Source: Eukaryota sp. TZLM1-RC (taxonomy: Eukaryota; Metamonada: BaSk clade). From it: 64,000 nucleotides of DNA. Shown in pieces: positions 9,025 to 19,351 of the stretch (position 1 is its first letter; the number at the start of each line of letters is the position of its first letter). The position numbers and the translations under genes are program-made. The notes beneath the pieces were generated by a model. It was not told the DNA's origin, searched no databases, and worked only from the letters and a program-made list of their open reading frames with translations. The DNA is taken from NCBI GenBank assembly GCA_040285825.1, contig JAUPSS010000012.1, forward strand, positions 62,001 through 126,000, read 5' to 3'.

Positions 9025-9398
9025 AAGTGAAAAAATTTGCAAACGGTCGAGAAGTAAAGGTGTGATTTGGCAATGGAGGTGGTGGTACATCACGTCAAAA
9101 AGTGAAAACTCCACGTAAGGCATTTCTCAAGTTGTTACAATGTTCATTTGCTAATGTGAAGATCGGAGATGAATATATGATATCTGCAAAGGTGAACTGC
9201 TGCAAGATGCTACACCAAAAGATCTATCGAGAGGTTGATGGTGAAGTTAAAGTTCACAACGCCTATTTGAGTTGTCCGGAATGTAATCAAGTATGGTCTA
9301 GAGACATTTCTGCATCACTAAATCAGCTAGAAATTGCAATTATTGAACACTACTATGGAACAAGATCAGAAGCGTTCCAGAGACCACAAAGAAACTAG
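9025..9398 (+). pseudogene. Fanzor (eukaryotic TnpB-like) C-terminal relic
   Basis: One frame reads KFANGREVKV, a TGA stop, then FGNGGGGTSRQKVKTPRKAF, GDEYMISAKVNCC and CPECNQVWSRDISASLN. These fit the C-terminal RuvC half of Fanzor/TnpB nucleases: the GNG...TPRKxF segment, a glutamate before the first zinc-ribbon cysteines, a CxxC, then the RDxxAxxN motif with the third catalytic Asp. The N-terminal two thirds are missing and a TGA interrupts the FGNG motif, so this is a relic. It adjoins a LINE relic on its left. It differs in sequence from the larger copy at 48421-49800 but shares an unusual adjacent-cysteine pair. The call is from motifs only. Confidence 0.65.
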
Positions 9399-9614
9399 CT
9401 TCAAAGCTACGTATTGTTTTAGAGGAGAAATGGGCTCACTGAGATTGGTGGCCAATTATTCGAGGATTCTAGAACGTCTGTGGACGATCTGACCAAGGAT
9501 GAAAGTTCTTGAAATAACTTTGAATGATACTTGAAGAAAGCATTTCAAATGAAAACCACAGATAGTATCAGAACCTATCAAAACCAGTGATTCGATGTGA
9601 ACCACGAACTCAAG

Positions 9615-12600
9615 ATGACGTCTCCTCTCTGTCTAACATCTGATTCTACCCATGAAACCACTTTCAATATTGCTTTTCCTTTCCCATATCACAAGTTGTT
9701 TCACCTAAACGACTTTCTCCTTGCACAAAGGGACCGCATTTACTTCATCAATCACAATGGACAGTCATTTCGTCCTTTTTCCTTCCTTCGTTCACTGCGC
9801 TCCTGTAAGTCCTTCAATCTCTCTCCTAACGCCCACTACATTGTCGCCTCATCTAACCACAACATCTCTGTCTATGACCTCTCCTCCCAAACTGTCACCA
9901 CCCTTCCCCTCTACACCTCCCCTGCCCGATCGATTGTATGCTGTTATTTCCCCTTTTCTCCCTCTTCCCCCCAACCAATGCTCGCCATCAGTGACTGTGG
10001 GACCATGATAGCCGCTCTCTCTGACGAACTTGGCATCTACCACAACTCCCAATGGCATTCCTTCTCCACCCCTCTTTCTTCATGCACATCCTCTACTATC
10101 CTTTCTTTCTCATCCGCCTCCCCACTCCATGAACCCCTTCTCTCCATGGTCCAATGTGATTTAATTTTTTCTGACCAGGGGGTTGAGCTGTTGATTTATA
10201 TCAGGGTGGTTCAGGCTGTGGAAGGTGAAAATGATTTGACTGGTGTTGACCGCCGTGTCGTGATTAATGTTGATTATGATCTACTTGAACATTTTAATGT
10301 TAGAAGGTTAATCAATAGCGAAAAAGCCTCAATAATGAGCTCTTTTGATCCCCACTCCAAATTTTGTGTGTTTTGCACCTTTTTTGGCTTAATTGTCACA
10401 TTTCCTGTTGCAATTGTGAATGATGACTCTCTCGACAAGGTAATATCAATCAATCAGCAATCAATAACGTCACTGCCATTTGTTTATCAATCATTTACTG
10501 TCACGATTGTCGACCAGTTGCCGTTTTCTATTGTTGATTGTTGTTGTTTCAATTCTCTGTACATTTGCCTCTTGCTCTCCACTGGTTCTGTTATGTTTTT
10601 TACCCGAGGTTTGCTGGAGTGTAGATCAAAATTAAGGCAATCATCGACATTGCCCTTGAAAATTTCACCAGTTTTTAATCCCCGTCGACTTGCATTTTTC
10701 GGAAGGTCAGTCAATTCTGATTGTTTCATAGTTTCTGATGGTTCTGCTATGTCAAGGGTAGACATGTCGAATATTTCACTAACAGATCATCTATCAAATT
10801 TGATTGATTCTCATGAAATTTCTGTTTCTGACAAGTGTAGGGAGCTTTTTATTTGCGCTTGTAGTTTGACTTTTTCTGAAAATGTCGATAGTCAAGCTCT
10901 TTCTGGTCTGGTCTTGAACTTTTTGATAGACAATAGGTCAATATCTCAAATTTTTGATCTTTTGTATCACGATTACTATTGTCATTATTTTGTCAATATT
11001 TTGAACACTGACGCTGACACTTCTTTGACAAGCAGAAGAGATCATGAGGAGATTACAACTCGATTAAAAAAAATCTATGCCCAATATTTGTCATCAAATC
11101 ACCAAATTTTCACAAAACCAAAGTCTTACAAATTCTACTTTTCACACCTGTCAGTGAGCTCTTTGGACTCGTCAATGAATAATTTATCAAATGTTAAAAA
11201 TTTAGTCTATTTATACTATGATTTACTCGCTCAGCTCAACCCTAAAGTTGTTGATCTCTACTTAAAGTGTGACGAAAATTTGGACGTTTTGACAACTGAT
11301 ACCTCATCAAAGTCAATAACAAGTTCATTTTCTTTAATCTTAGCTCTCGTTCGAATCAATCAAAACTTTCTTGACTTTGGAAGAAAGTCATTTCTTGTCA
11401 GTCCACCTCCAGAAATTTCAGCAGAAAGACCCAAAGTTGAGATCAATTGTGCAGAATTTTACGATTTGTGTGTGAAAATTTCTGATTCTCAATTATTAAG
11501 ATCGTTGATCCTTGCTTGTCAATCAAGAGTTGTCGTCAATTTTTTATTAATGGAAATTCCTGTTAATTCTGATGTAATTAAGCAATTTTGCTCAATAATC
11601 CATCGAAATTTTAGCAAAGTTGATCCCAAATTTCTAAACTCTGTTTTTTCGACACTACTCTTGAAAAATGAATTAATTGTAGCTGAAATGTTTTACAGGC
11701 TGAATCTTCCTGACAAATTTTTAAATGTGACCCTCATTAATGAGCTGATAACGTCATTGTTGAGTCGTCTTTTTGACCTTGACAATGTTTCGTTTTTTGA
11801 CTTTTTCAGGACAAATGTGAATAAGGCTCTCTTTGGTCAATCAATTGAATTTGTAGCTCATAATAAAAAGACTTCTCACGAATTCCATCAAATTTTGCCA
11901 GATTTGATTGGTGTTTTGATTATTAAATATAATTCGCGGGTTAATTTGGAAATTTTTTTCCCAAAATACTTTGAATTAGTTTATTTTGCTCATTTAAGGG
12001 AAAAAATTTCTTATTTTGTTGAAAATAATAATTATTTTTTTAAATCTGATATTAATTCAAAATCACTTGTTACGAATTTTTTAAAAATAACTGCATTTTC
12101 TCATATTTTTCCCAACTTTTGGTGTAATTTCTTAAATATTTTACAAGAATTACCTTCAAACATACTTGACGAGCTGAAATTTTCGCTCTCAGTATCAAAA
12201 GTTTGTCCATTTTGCATTTATTGTATCCCTCCAAGGTTTATCTCAATGACAAGTCAAATATTTGGTGATAATCTCCTCAATCAAAATAAAGATCACTGTT
12301 GCAGGAGCTCCACAACTGATCACTCACTTGTCAAGAAGCTTGTCGCCAAATATTTAGTTAATCTTCGAGATCGGGCAATTGCTTCTTTCCCTCATGCTAA
12401 TATTAGCTTATCACAAGTTAACCTGACAATCCCAAATTTTCAAGTTGCCTTGTCTTTGTTTAATGAGCTCTTTTCCACCGATGACACATGTACTGTTGAT
12501 GAATCGAGCTCATCAGTCAATCAAAGTCAAACTCCAGTCAACAGTGGTCCAGCGAATAATGACCTTCTTGCGAGTCCTTTGAGTAAAACTCATCAAAATT

Positions 12601-13289
12601 TGGAATTCTCAAGCCATGAGGAATTTTTGGGAAGTTTGGCTCACCAAATTTTCGAGTCGACTAGAAAGCATCATGTGTCTAAATCATTGTCACGGTCGTC
12701 ACTTGTCAAAATTCTTTCTGATAAGGGTGTTAGAATTAATATGAAGACAACCAAAAAATCAACAAATTCGTCACCTTCACCATTTGAACCTAAAGTTGAA
12801 AGAAAACAGTTGAAATATTTATCTGAAATTCCAAAAAAGAAGAGATCACTGAAGGAAAAATTTGGTGGAATCGAAAATTTCCGAGAACTGGAACGTGACC
12901 AAGAGTCGATCAAAAAATCAAGAGAATATGCAGAGCTCACTCACAAGTTGAAATCAAAAAGTTCCCCAAAAGTTGACAATACGAAGAGGAAAACTCCCAT
13001 TAAACGTGCCAAAAAATCAGAACTGTCATCAAAAGAAATCAATAATCTATCAAATTTTGATTGGACTTCTCCTGCTCGAAAAATTTCTTTTGATTTGACT
13101 GATGTCTCTTCATCTCACCAAAATTCTGACAAAATTTTTATTGAGCCGTTGTCAAGTGATCTCTACTTGTCACCTGAAACAATTCAGTTTGAGTCACCAA
13201 TAATAAGTTCTTGGGAATTACTGAACACCTCCCAGAAATTGACTGAATCAGATGAACAAAAGCTATTTTATGATTTGTATTATGGTTGA
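9615..13289 (+). CDS. Large beta-propeller / helical protein, family unknown
   Basis: 1224-residue protein. Residues about 1-370 carry WD40-like beta-propeller signatures (FLLAQRDRIYFINHNGQSF, SPNAHYIVASSNHNISVYDLSS, AISDCGTMIAALSDELGIY). The middle is long, helical and rich in Leu/Phe/Asn. The last ~200 residues are disordered and Lys/Ser-rich (KTTKKSTNSSP, EIPKKKRSLKEKF, KRKTPIKRAKKSE), including nuclear-localisation-like clusters. The plan (propeller, alpha-solenoid, basic tail) is shared by nucleoporin/ELYS-like scaffold proteins, but I cannot assign a family. The ATG at 9615 is the first in frame; an ATG at 9595 is followed at once by TGA. The first ~550 bp use strikingly C-rich codons and the rest is AT-rich. 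An A8 run near 11068 is kept in frame. Confidence 0.8.
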   Translation: MTSPLCLTSDSTHETTFNIAFPFPYHKLFHLNDFLLAQRDRIYFINHNGQSFRPFSFLRSLRSCKSFNLSPNAHYIVASSNHNISVYDLSSQTVTTLPLYTSPARSIVCCYFPFSPSSPQPMLAISDCGTMIAALSDELGIYHNSQWHSFSTPLSSCTSSTILSFSSASPLHEPLLSMVQCDLIFSDQGVELLIYIRVVQAVEGENDLTGVDRRVVINVDYDLLEHFNVRRLINSEKASIMSSFDPHSKFCVFCTFFGLIVTFPVAIVNDDSLDKVISINQQSITSLPFVYQSFTVTIVDQLPFSIVDCCCFNSLYICLLLSTGSVMFFTRGLLECRSKLRQSSTLPLKISPVFNPRRLAFFGRSVNSDCFIVSDGSAMSRVDMSNISLTDHLSNLIDSHEISVSDKCRELFICACSLTFSENVDSQALSGLVLNFLIDNRSISQIFDLLYHDYYCHYFVNILNTDADTSLTSRRDHEEITTRLKKIYAQYLSSNHQIFTKPKSYKFYFSHLSVSSLDSSMNNLSNVKNLVYLYYDLLAQLNPKVVDLYLKCDENLDVLTTDTSSKSITSSFSLILALVRINQNFLDFGRKSFLVSPPPEISAERPKVEINCAEFYDLCVKISDSQLLRSLILACQSRVVVNFLLMEIPVNSDVIKQFCSIIHRNFSKVDPKFLNSVFSTLLLKNELIVAEMFYRLNLPDKFLNVTLINELITSLLSRLFDLDNVSFFDFFRTNVNKALFGQSIEFVAHNKKTSHEFHQILPDLIGVLIIKYNSRVNLEIFFPKYFELVYFAHLREKISYFVENNNYFFKSDINSKSLVTNFLKITAFSHIFPNFWCNFLNILQELPSNILDELKFSLSVSKVCPFCIYCIPPRFISMTSQIFGDNLLNQNKDHCCRSSTTDHSLVKKLVAKYLVNLRDRAIASFPHANISLSQVNLTIPNFQVALSLFNELFSTDDTCTVDESSSSVNQSQTPVNSGPANNDLLASPLSKTHQNLEFSSHEEFLGSLAHQIFESTRKHHVSKSLSRSSLVKILSDKGVRINMKTTKKSTNSSPSPFEPKVERKQLKYLSEIPKKKRSLKEKFGGIENFRELERDQESIKKSREYAELTHKLKSKSSPKVDNTKRKTPIKRAKKSELSSKEINNLSNFDWTSPARKISFDLTDVSSSHQNSDKIFIEPLSSDLYLSPETIQFESPIISSWELLNTSQKLTESDEQKLFYDLYYG

Positions 13290-14333
13290 TTTTTAATTTA
13301 ATTTATTATTCACTATTTTTTTAATTTGTTGTAAATTTTTTCTTCATTTATTTATATTTTTCTTTTTCTTGGTGCTTGAAATGAAATTTTAAATTTCCTT
13401 TTTTAATTCAACTGTTTCAATATTTTTATATGTCATTGAACTAAACAAGAAAGAAAGTAGAGTTCGTCAATTGTTTTGTCTGATATAGTCAACAACTATT
13501 TCTGCTGACTATTTCTTCAGAAAATCAACAAAATAAAAGCATTGAAACCAAATGTGGTGAGATTGCAAGTCTAGGGAAGCCAACTTTTCTTCTCATCACT
13601 AATAATTTAACCAACTAATACCTTAAAAAATGGTGTTTATTTCAAATTAAAAAGACACAAGAAGACTTTACTGATTTTCTGACAAATTGGAAGAAGCACC
13701 TCTTAATATTGCATGACAGTACAAGATGATTAGGAACCACCTTGGAACTGTTGCCATCGAACTTATCTCAATCATTCACTCATCGTTCACTAATGTTTTT
13801 ACTTTTACTTTTACTTTTGCATCGATTCAAAATGCAATAAACAGCAAAAAATTGTGTTGCTTCTTCTGCAGAACAATTTCATTGAAAATACTTCTTTAGT
13901 TTTTTCCTAAATTTCAAATTAATCTCAATTGTCCGGATTAAACATCGAGTATTTTCTCAAAAAATTTACTGTGATGTAATAGAAATTAGGGTTAGTTAGG
14001 GTTGAGTTTTGGAGCATCATTCAGCAATCATTGAATGTGTTGAGGAGGGATCGGAACATTGCGTAGAGGGAAAATTTACTCCCCAATGGTATTCAAGTCT
14101 AACTATAAAGCCAATGTTTACTAAATCTATTCGTGGAGAAATGCAGAAATTCATAATTAAAATGTTTAAATGTTGATTTTTTTGATTTCAAGATATGATG
14201 TTTTAACTAGTTATTAAACATCTAAAAACGCATACACAACTCAATAAACACAACTTCCTTCCAGATTTAATTAAAGTTGGCGCAAAAAACACTTTTCCGC
14301 TGTCTTTTCCGCCTTAAATAAAGAGAGATAGAC
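13290..14333. other. Intergenic, small TTAGGG-like motif
   Basis: No supportable gene. AT-rich 3' flank of the upstream gene, then anonymous sequence. At about 13986-14006 the plus strand reads TTAGGGTTAGTTAGGGTTGAG, two and a half telomere-like units, too short to call a telomeric tract. Confidence 0.4.
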
Positions 14334-14504
14334 ATGACTGGTGTCAGTGAAACACTCCTAACCGAGCTTCTTTCAAACCCAAATGCTGAAGCTTTGGCAT
14401 TCAACTTCTTAACACAATTCCCCTCACTCCAAAGAATGTTCCTTTTAAAGAACCATTTAAAGGATGGTTCTGCCAGAGATGGCAAATTTGGAATCCAATT
14501 GTGA
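14334..14504 (+). CDS. Small hypothetical protein (56 aa)
   Basis: An ATG opens a 56-residue frame beginning MTGVSETLLTELLSNPNAEA and containing ALAFNFLTQFPSLQRMFLLK, an amphipathic helix-like composition with normal codon use. It ends in TGA. I recognise no family. It may be a short gene, a single exon of a spliced gene, or a gene fragment; no splice pattern was resolved. Confidence 0.3.
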   Translation: MTGVSETLLTELLSNPNAEALAFNFLTQFPSLQRMFLLKNHLKDGSARDGKFGIQL

Positions 14505-14671
14505 TTAAGAAATTCAAATTGGTTGAAAGTTAGCTTCTTTAATTCAGAAAAAAAGGAAACACAGTCGATGAAAGCTTATCATCAAAGGATAACAAGCTGA
14601 GAATGGTCCACTGAGAACGGAAAAGTCCACTAACTAAGAGAATGTTAATAACTAAGGTGGGTAAGTAACAT

Positions 14672-14799
14672 TGAGGTTAAACAACAACAAATGAGGTTAA
14701 ACAACAACAAATGAGGTTAAACAACAACAAATGAGGTTAAACAACAACAAATGAGGTTAAACAACAACAAACAAAAGAAAGAAAGAAAGAAAGAAAGAG
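14672..14799. repeat. Five 20-bp tandem repeats plus AAAG microsatellite
   Basis: The unit TGAGGTTAAACAACAACAAA is repeated five times without visible change (14672-14771). It is followed by an AAAG-type run (about 14774-14799). A minus-strand ORF over it is simply repeat translation. Perfect copies mark a young minisatellite. Confidence 0.92.
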
Positions 14800-15044
14800 G
14801 AAAATGCATGACCTCGAGGGTCTCACAATTGCTGACAACCAAGCATTTAAGTGTCAAACAAGCAAGATGGAGGGTGGCATTTGAGCAAAACTCCAAACAA
14901 AGGGTATTTAAATGAACAAGTCTTGAAGGTTTAAAAGTAATGGTCACTATTGTAAATGGGGATTTCTTTCAGGTTTTTGAAGTTGGTAAAAACAGTTGAA
15001 AAAAATCTGAAAAACAGATCTGAGATCTAGGTTTAGATCGATCA

Positions 15045-15503
15045 TTGCAATGCAGAAAGGTTTCAGAAAGAATTGTTTCAGAAAGAATTGTTTCAGAAAA
15101 ACGTGATGAAGAAAATAACTTTGAATCTGAAAAGGAATTTAAATTTGGTTTAAATAAGCAGTTACGTGTTGATGGCTTTCAAACGTCAACCAAAATTGCT
15201 TTTGATGTTACGATAGTTGGAGGATATGGTAATGATTGGAGTGATGCGTTTTCGAAAGCTTATTCTGATAAAATTTCAAAATATTCAATTTTAAAAGAAT
15301 TATATTTAATCAACCAAATTGTTCCTCTCGTTTTTAGTGTTCATGGGGGTTTTTACACTAAAACAAAAATACTGTTTGACCGATTTGGATGGAATGAGGT
15401 AGCAGATGAAATTAGTTGTATCATTTTGCAGAATAGCTTTAAATGCCACAGTGCGTTTAATTATATACTTCAAAAGAAAAGAGTAGATCGTCAATGTTCG
15501 TAG
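15045..15503 (+). mobile_element. LINE 3' fragment, second family (endonuclease-like domain)
   Basis: A frame of about 150 codons contains LRVDGFQTSTKIAFDVTIVG, then SDKISKYSILKEL, then QIVPLVFSVHGGF. The order R-[PV]-D, about 10 residues, D-V-T, about 20 residues, K-x-x-K-Y, then a hydrophobic (V/C)PxxxSxxG strand matches the pattern in the C-terminal endonuclease-like domain of the other LINE copies in this window. Little sequence identity is shared otherwise, so it is a different family. The start is an internal fragment boundary with a short repeated SERIVSERIVSE stretch. No RT is present. Confidence 0.45.
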
Positions 15504-15868
15504 GTAGTTTTTTTAGTTTTCAAATAGTTTCTTCTGAATTTTTAATAAATGCAAATTGATGATGAAAAAAAGGTTCAGTATTAACAATTAAGAAAATCCC
15601 ATGTGTATCTTTTACTGAACGGTATCATATCTAATAATATTCAAGAAATACTACCAACGGAATGAATAGCAATAACAGCAGTTGAGTTTTCCATCATTCG
15701 CTGTGTCAAAACCTGGCAAAAATTGTCAGACTAAGCAGGTGATTGGTGTTCCGACTTGGAACAAACGATAACTAGGAAAGTCAGTGAGTACGAGGCTGGT
15801 GATGAGAGGGAATGGTTTTATTGAGGGAATTAGACCGTCAAGAAAATCACCTCATTATCCTGATAAAC

Positions 15869-16363
15869 ATGAAACTCTTCATCTTTGCAGTATTGCTTGT
15901 CGCTGCTTTAGCTTCTGAGGCTGATGACAACATTGTTGTCAACATCGATGGTGAGAACAAAGTTCTAACCCCAAAGCAAGTACTTTCTTATGCCAAGAAA
16001 GCCGGTTTTACAGGTCAACTTGCTCATACTATGGTCTGTATTGCCAAGTATGAATCTTCATATAACAGCAAAGCTGTTAACAAGAACCGTGATGGATCTA
16101 TTGATCGTGGACTTTGGCAAATCAATTCCAGATGGTATGTTCAACTCTAACACTTATGCCAGGTGGTGTGCTGATGGACATAATGGCTGCAAAGTATGAA
16201 GGATTTTTCTTCACACAACTTATTTTAGGTTGCTTGCTCTGCTCTCTTCAATCCTGATACAGCTGCTAGATGTGCCCGAACTGTTTATAAACAACAAGGA
16301 CTCAAAGCGTGGGTAGCTTACACCAAACACAAGTCTACCTGCGACAAGTTCCGTGTCAAGTAA
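15869..16363 (+). CDS. C-type lysozyme (GH22), three exons, secreted
   Basis: Muramidase of the animal C-type fold, likely secreted or phagosomal and directed at bacterial walls. Exons are 15869-16134, 16163-16193 and 16229-16363; introns of 28 bp (GTATGT...CCAG) and 35 bp (GTATGA...TTAG). Joined, it encodes 143 residues. It starts with a signal peptide, MKLFIFAVLLVAALAS. VCIAKYESSYNS carries the catalytic Glu and NRDGSIDRGLWQINSRWWC the catalytic Asp region. The end is CSALF, ARCAR and STCDKF. Six of the eight family cysteines are present; the missing two are those equivalent to C6 and C127, which pair with each other. Splicing is supported because it exactly restores NSRWWCADG and CKVACSALF. 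The ATG at 15869 is preferred over 15812 since it begins the signal peptide. C-type lysozyme is unusual outside animals. Confidence 0.92.
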
Positions 16364-17886
16364 GTTGTACCTATGGTCTAACTTTTGTATAAACTTTTAT
16401 TGTCAATTTTTTGCTTCTTTGTATTTTTTGTTTTTCAATTTAGTGGAAATTCTCAACTTTCACAATACAATTTTTAATTTGAAGTTTTACTGAAGATCTG
16501 AATTTGTATAAGTCTATAAACATTACCTCCATTAACAAATCCAGCACATGAGTTAAATGCTAGACTATTCCGTGAATCTCAGCAGCTAATTAATTCTATT
16601 ACTACTAGTACTAATTGAGACTTTAATATCATCTGTTGGAAGCATGGTGTGACATTCGATCTGTCTTGGTATTTATCTAATGAAAGGCATATTATATTTG
16701 AGAATTTTCTTAGAATGGTTGAATTTTATTGTTTGAAAACAAATTTACAAATTGAATAAACACTATTATAAGACAAAAAATATTGCTAGAGTAAATTCTT
16801 GATCAATTATTATAATATTAAAGATTAATCAAGTATGATTTAAACTAAAAACCTGTATATATTGAAAGTTTTCCAAAATTCTTATAAACCAGGAGTAAAT
16901 CTGCTATAAAATTAATTTTCAAACGGTTTAAACATAATGAAATTATATCTACTGATTTTTGGAGGCTTGAATTTGCCATATCGATTCTCAGCTTTAGCAT
17001 TCATCAAGATATCGAAAAATCTCTTTCAGTAAATAAATAATAAATCAGAAACAGATGATTTGTTACAGCGATCAACTTTACTGAAGCAATCAACTGTTTC
17101 TTGGCAATCAGTCCAACCTTCAATAAGAATACCGGAATTAGAGTGATTAAAACAAGGACGAAAATTATCTTGAAATTCGACAATTATTCAAACTTTATGT
17201 TAATATTTTCGAAATTTGTGTAGACTGAACAAAAAATGAGCAAAAGCTTTCAACTAGGTTTAGACGACTTTAACGATGGAATAATTGTAAATTAACTATT
17301 CACAGTAGTTCTTACACAATCATGATTCTTTGTCAACTGAAAGAAGAACACACAGCAATTGAGGTGGTAACATAAAGTTATGAACTTCTAGTCTTTTCCA
17401 CTTTATCTTTTTGTATACTGGAATAATAGTATCTAGATTTTTTGTATTAATTTCGAAGACTTTGTTTTATTCAATTTCAGTTTATAAATAAGTTGATTAA
17501 AAACTACTAGAACCAGCTTAACAAAGTTAATGGGGAACAAAAAGGTAGTAACTTGTAATGAGCAGAATCAAGTTGAACACTCCTATGCACACGTTAAGGA
17601 TAAAACGAAGCTATCGTTGGTCAGTTGACCAAACTATCCTCATATGTTTAAACAAACTCTAACTTTACAAACAAAATTTCCAGTCGATGCTGTGGGGAAT
17701 TGTGGATTGGGGGGTGCAAGGCAAAACCATCAAATAGATGCTTTGGTGTGAAATGGCCAATTGTAATTGTTCAATCAACCATTGAATCACCTAAAGTACT
17801 TTTGTTCAAATGAATGAAACGATCAATAAAAATAATTGAACCATCAACAACAGTAACATTGGCTCAGTGGTTCATCCAAAGTAAAA
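16364..17886. other. Gene-poor AT-rich stretch
   Basis: 1.5 kb with no supportable ORF, RNA gene or recognisable element. It contains only scattered short frames and A/T runs; some may be very old mobile DNA but nothing specific was seen. Confidence 0.5.
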
Positions 17887-18680
17887 TTACCACCAACGAT
17901 AAAAAAGGAATATAAACCGTTGAGCCAATTGAATTAACAAATATTTTGGAATCAACAAGATCAAGAGGTGAGGAAATAAAAAATGATTTCCAATTTTGAT
18001 AAAATTAAGAACACTATTGATAGAAATTAAAGACTCAATTGATAAATCACTTCCAATATAATCAATTTGTGTAAATGCATCAGTAATAGAGGCATTTTGG
18101 ATAATGAGTGACACTTGAATAGAAACTACATTGAAGTTGCTGTTGAATACATTTAAATTTGCGGTATTAAAAGAATTTCTTATAGAACTGATATTAAAAT
18201 TGCTGGCAATGATTTCAGTAGAATTGATTAACCAATCAATTCCAACTATGTTTGATTTAAGAGCAGAATGAACAACTGACATTGCATTTTCCACAACAAA
18301 ATCGCTGTTCACCTCTCCAAAAGTTACTGTTGAATTAATTGAATGGAAATCAGAACTGAAAAAATCTCCAGTAAATAGGACTAGAGTTAAATAGACCATC
18401 TTCTAAATCAAATAAAGGAGTTACAAACTCACAAGACAAAGAATTTAAAACAGCTCTACCCCCTGTAATGTCTAATAAAGAAACATTGAAAATACCAGTG
18501 TTTGGACACTCAGCAAACTCAATAAATCCCCCTTTTGGAACAATTACAGAAGAAATGTTGCAAACAGTGCCATCCATAAAGTGTAAATACCCAGAACCAA
18601 GAACTATATTAGGATCAAGTAGGAATAAGCTTTCAAATAGTACAGAAGAACCGTCAGTAATAAAGTAAGTGGCATCCCAT
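17887..18680 (-). pseudogene. Beta-helix-like surface protein fragment
   Basis: Two minus-strand frames overlap by 50 bp. The upstream one (to about 18350) reads GSGYLHFMDGTVCNISSVIV, then GGFIEFAECPNTGIFNVSLL. The downstream one (17887-18399) contains SALKSNIVGIDWLINSTEII and ASNFNISSIRNSFN. Short strands alternating with Asn/Ser turns are typical of right-handed parallel beta-helix proteins with pectate-lyase or autotransporter-like repeats. A stop lies just upstream of 18680 and a frame change separates the parts, so this is a fragment of a larger gene or a frameshifted copy. Function unknown. Confidence 0.4.
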
Positions 18681-18877
18681 TACCATTATAATAAATGGTT
18701 AATTATATTTATAAAGATATATTAATTTAAGGTGTATTTACTATACCAAAGTAAAGTTGGTAACAACCCTAGAAAACAACTACAGAAGCTAAGCAGTTTA
18801 TTACAAAGCAGAAAAAAGCTACATAAATTATGAATTATAATACAGATAAAATAAATTAATAAATAAAAAAACCACAA

Positions 18878-19351
18878 TTAATCCTTGGCCTCCGTAACTG
18901 CAGTTTGAGAGATCCTTGGTAGTTTTGACTTAGCCAAAAGTCGTTCCCTCGCATCCTGGGCCCTTTTCCTCACAAGTTCACGTTCCCTTGCCCTTTTTAG
19001 TTCTGCTTCCCTCTTCTTTTGATTGTAATGTTCATCCTTTGCTTTTTCCAGGGCCATTCTCTCAGCCCGACTGAGTTCCCGATCTATTGAGCGAAGAGCA
19101 GCTTCTACACGGCCTTGGGGAACCAACCGGCCAGAGCTATCGATGAGACCATTACGTATCAGTTGTTTTTGAATAGATGGGTTGGAAAAGAAATGTACAG
19201 AATGCATGTCCTGCAGTGGTTGGTATGATGGAAGTTTATGTTTAGAAAATGAGGTATCAAATGCCCGTTCCCGTCTTTTGTGTGATTTTCGAGGTAGACG
19301 CTTGCTTTTTTTGGATGGAAGAGGTGGGTTTTGCAGTGGATGGGAAGACAT
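18878..19351 (-). CDS. Basic coiled-coil protein, unknown
   Basis: 157-residue protein. Residues 1-30 are Lys/Arg/Ser-rich (PSKKSKRLPRKSHKRRERAF), possibly a nuclear or RNA-binding signal. Residues about 50-80 hold a distinctive segment, MHSVHFFSNPSIQKQLIRNG then LIDSSGRLVP. Residues 85-145 form a highly charged continuous helix (LSRAERMALEKAKDEHYNQ, KRARERELVRKRAQ). The frame is clean from a good ATG at 19351 to a TAA. No family recognised. Confidence 0.65.
   Translation of the reverse strand: MSSHPLQNPPLPSKKSKRLPRKSHKRRERAFDTSFSKHKLPSYQPLQDMHSVHFFSNPSIQKQLIRNGLIDSSGRLVPQGRVEAALRSIDRELSRAERMALEKAKDEHYNQKKREAELKRARERELVRKRAQDARERLLAKSKLPRISQTAVTEAKD

Noticed and set aside
9055-9065. TGA read as a sense codon (altered genetic code) in the Fanzor relic
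   Set aside because: TGA ends intact genes here (propeller gene at 13287-13289, flavin reductase copy 2 at 52099-52101), so TGA is a stop and the relic is broken.
13986-14006. Interstitial telomere (TTAGGG)
   Set aside because: Only two to three imperfect units; too short to separate from chance.
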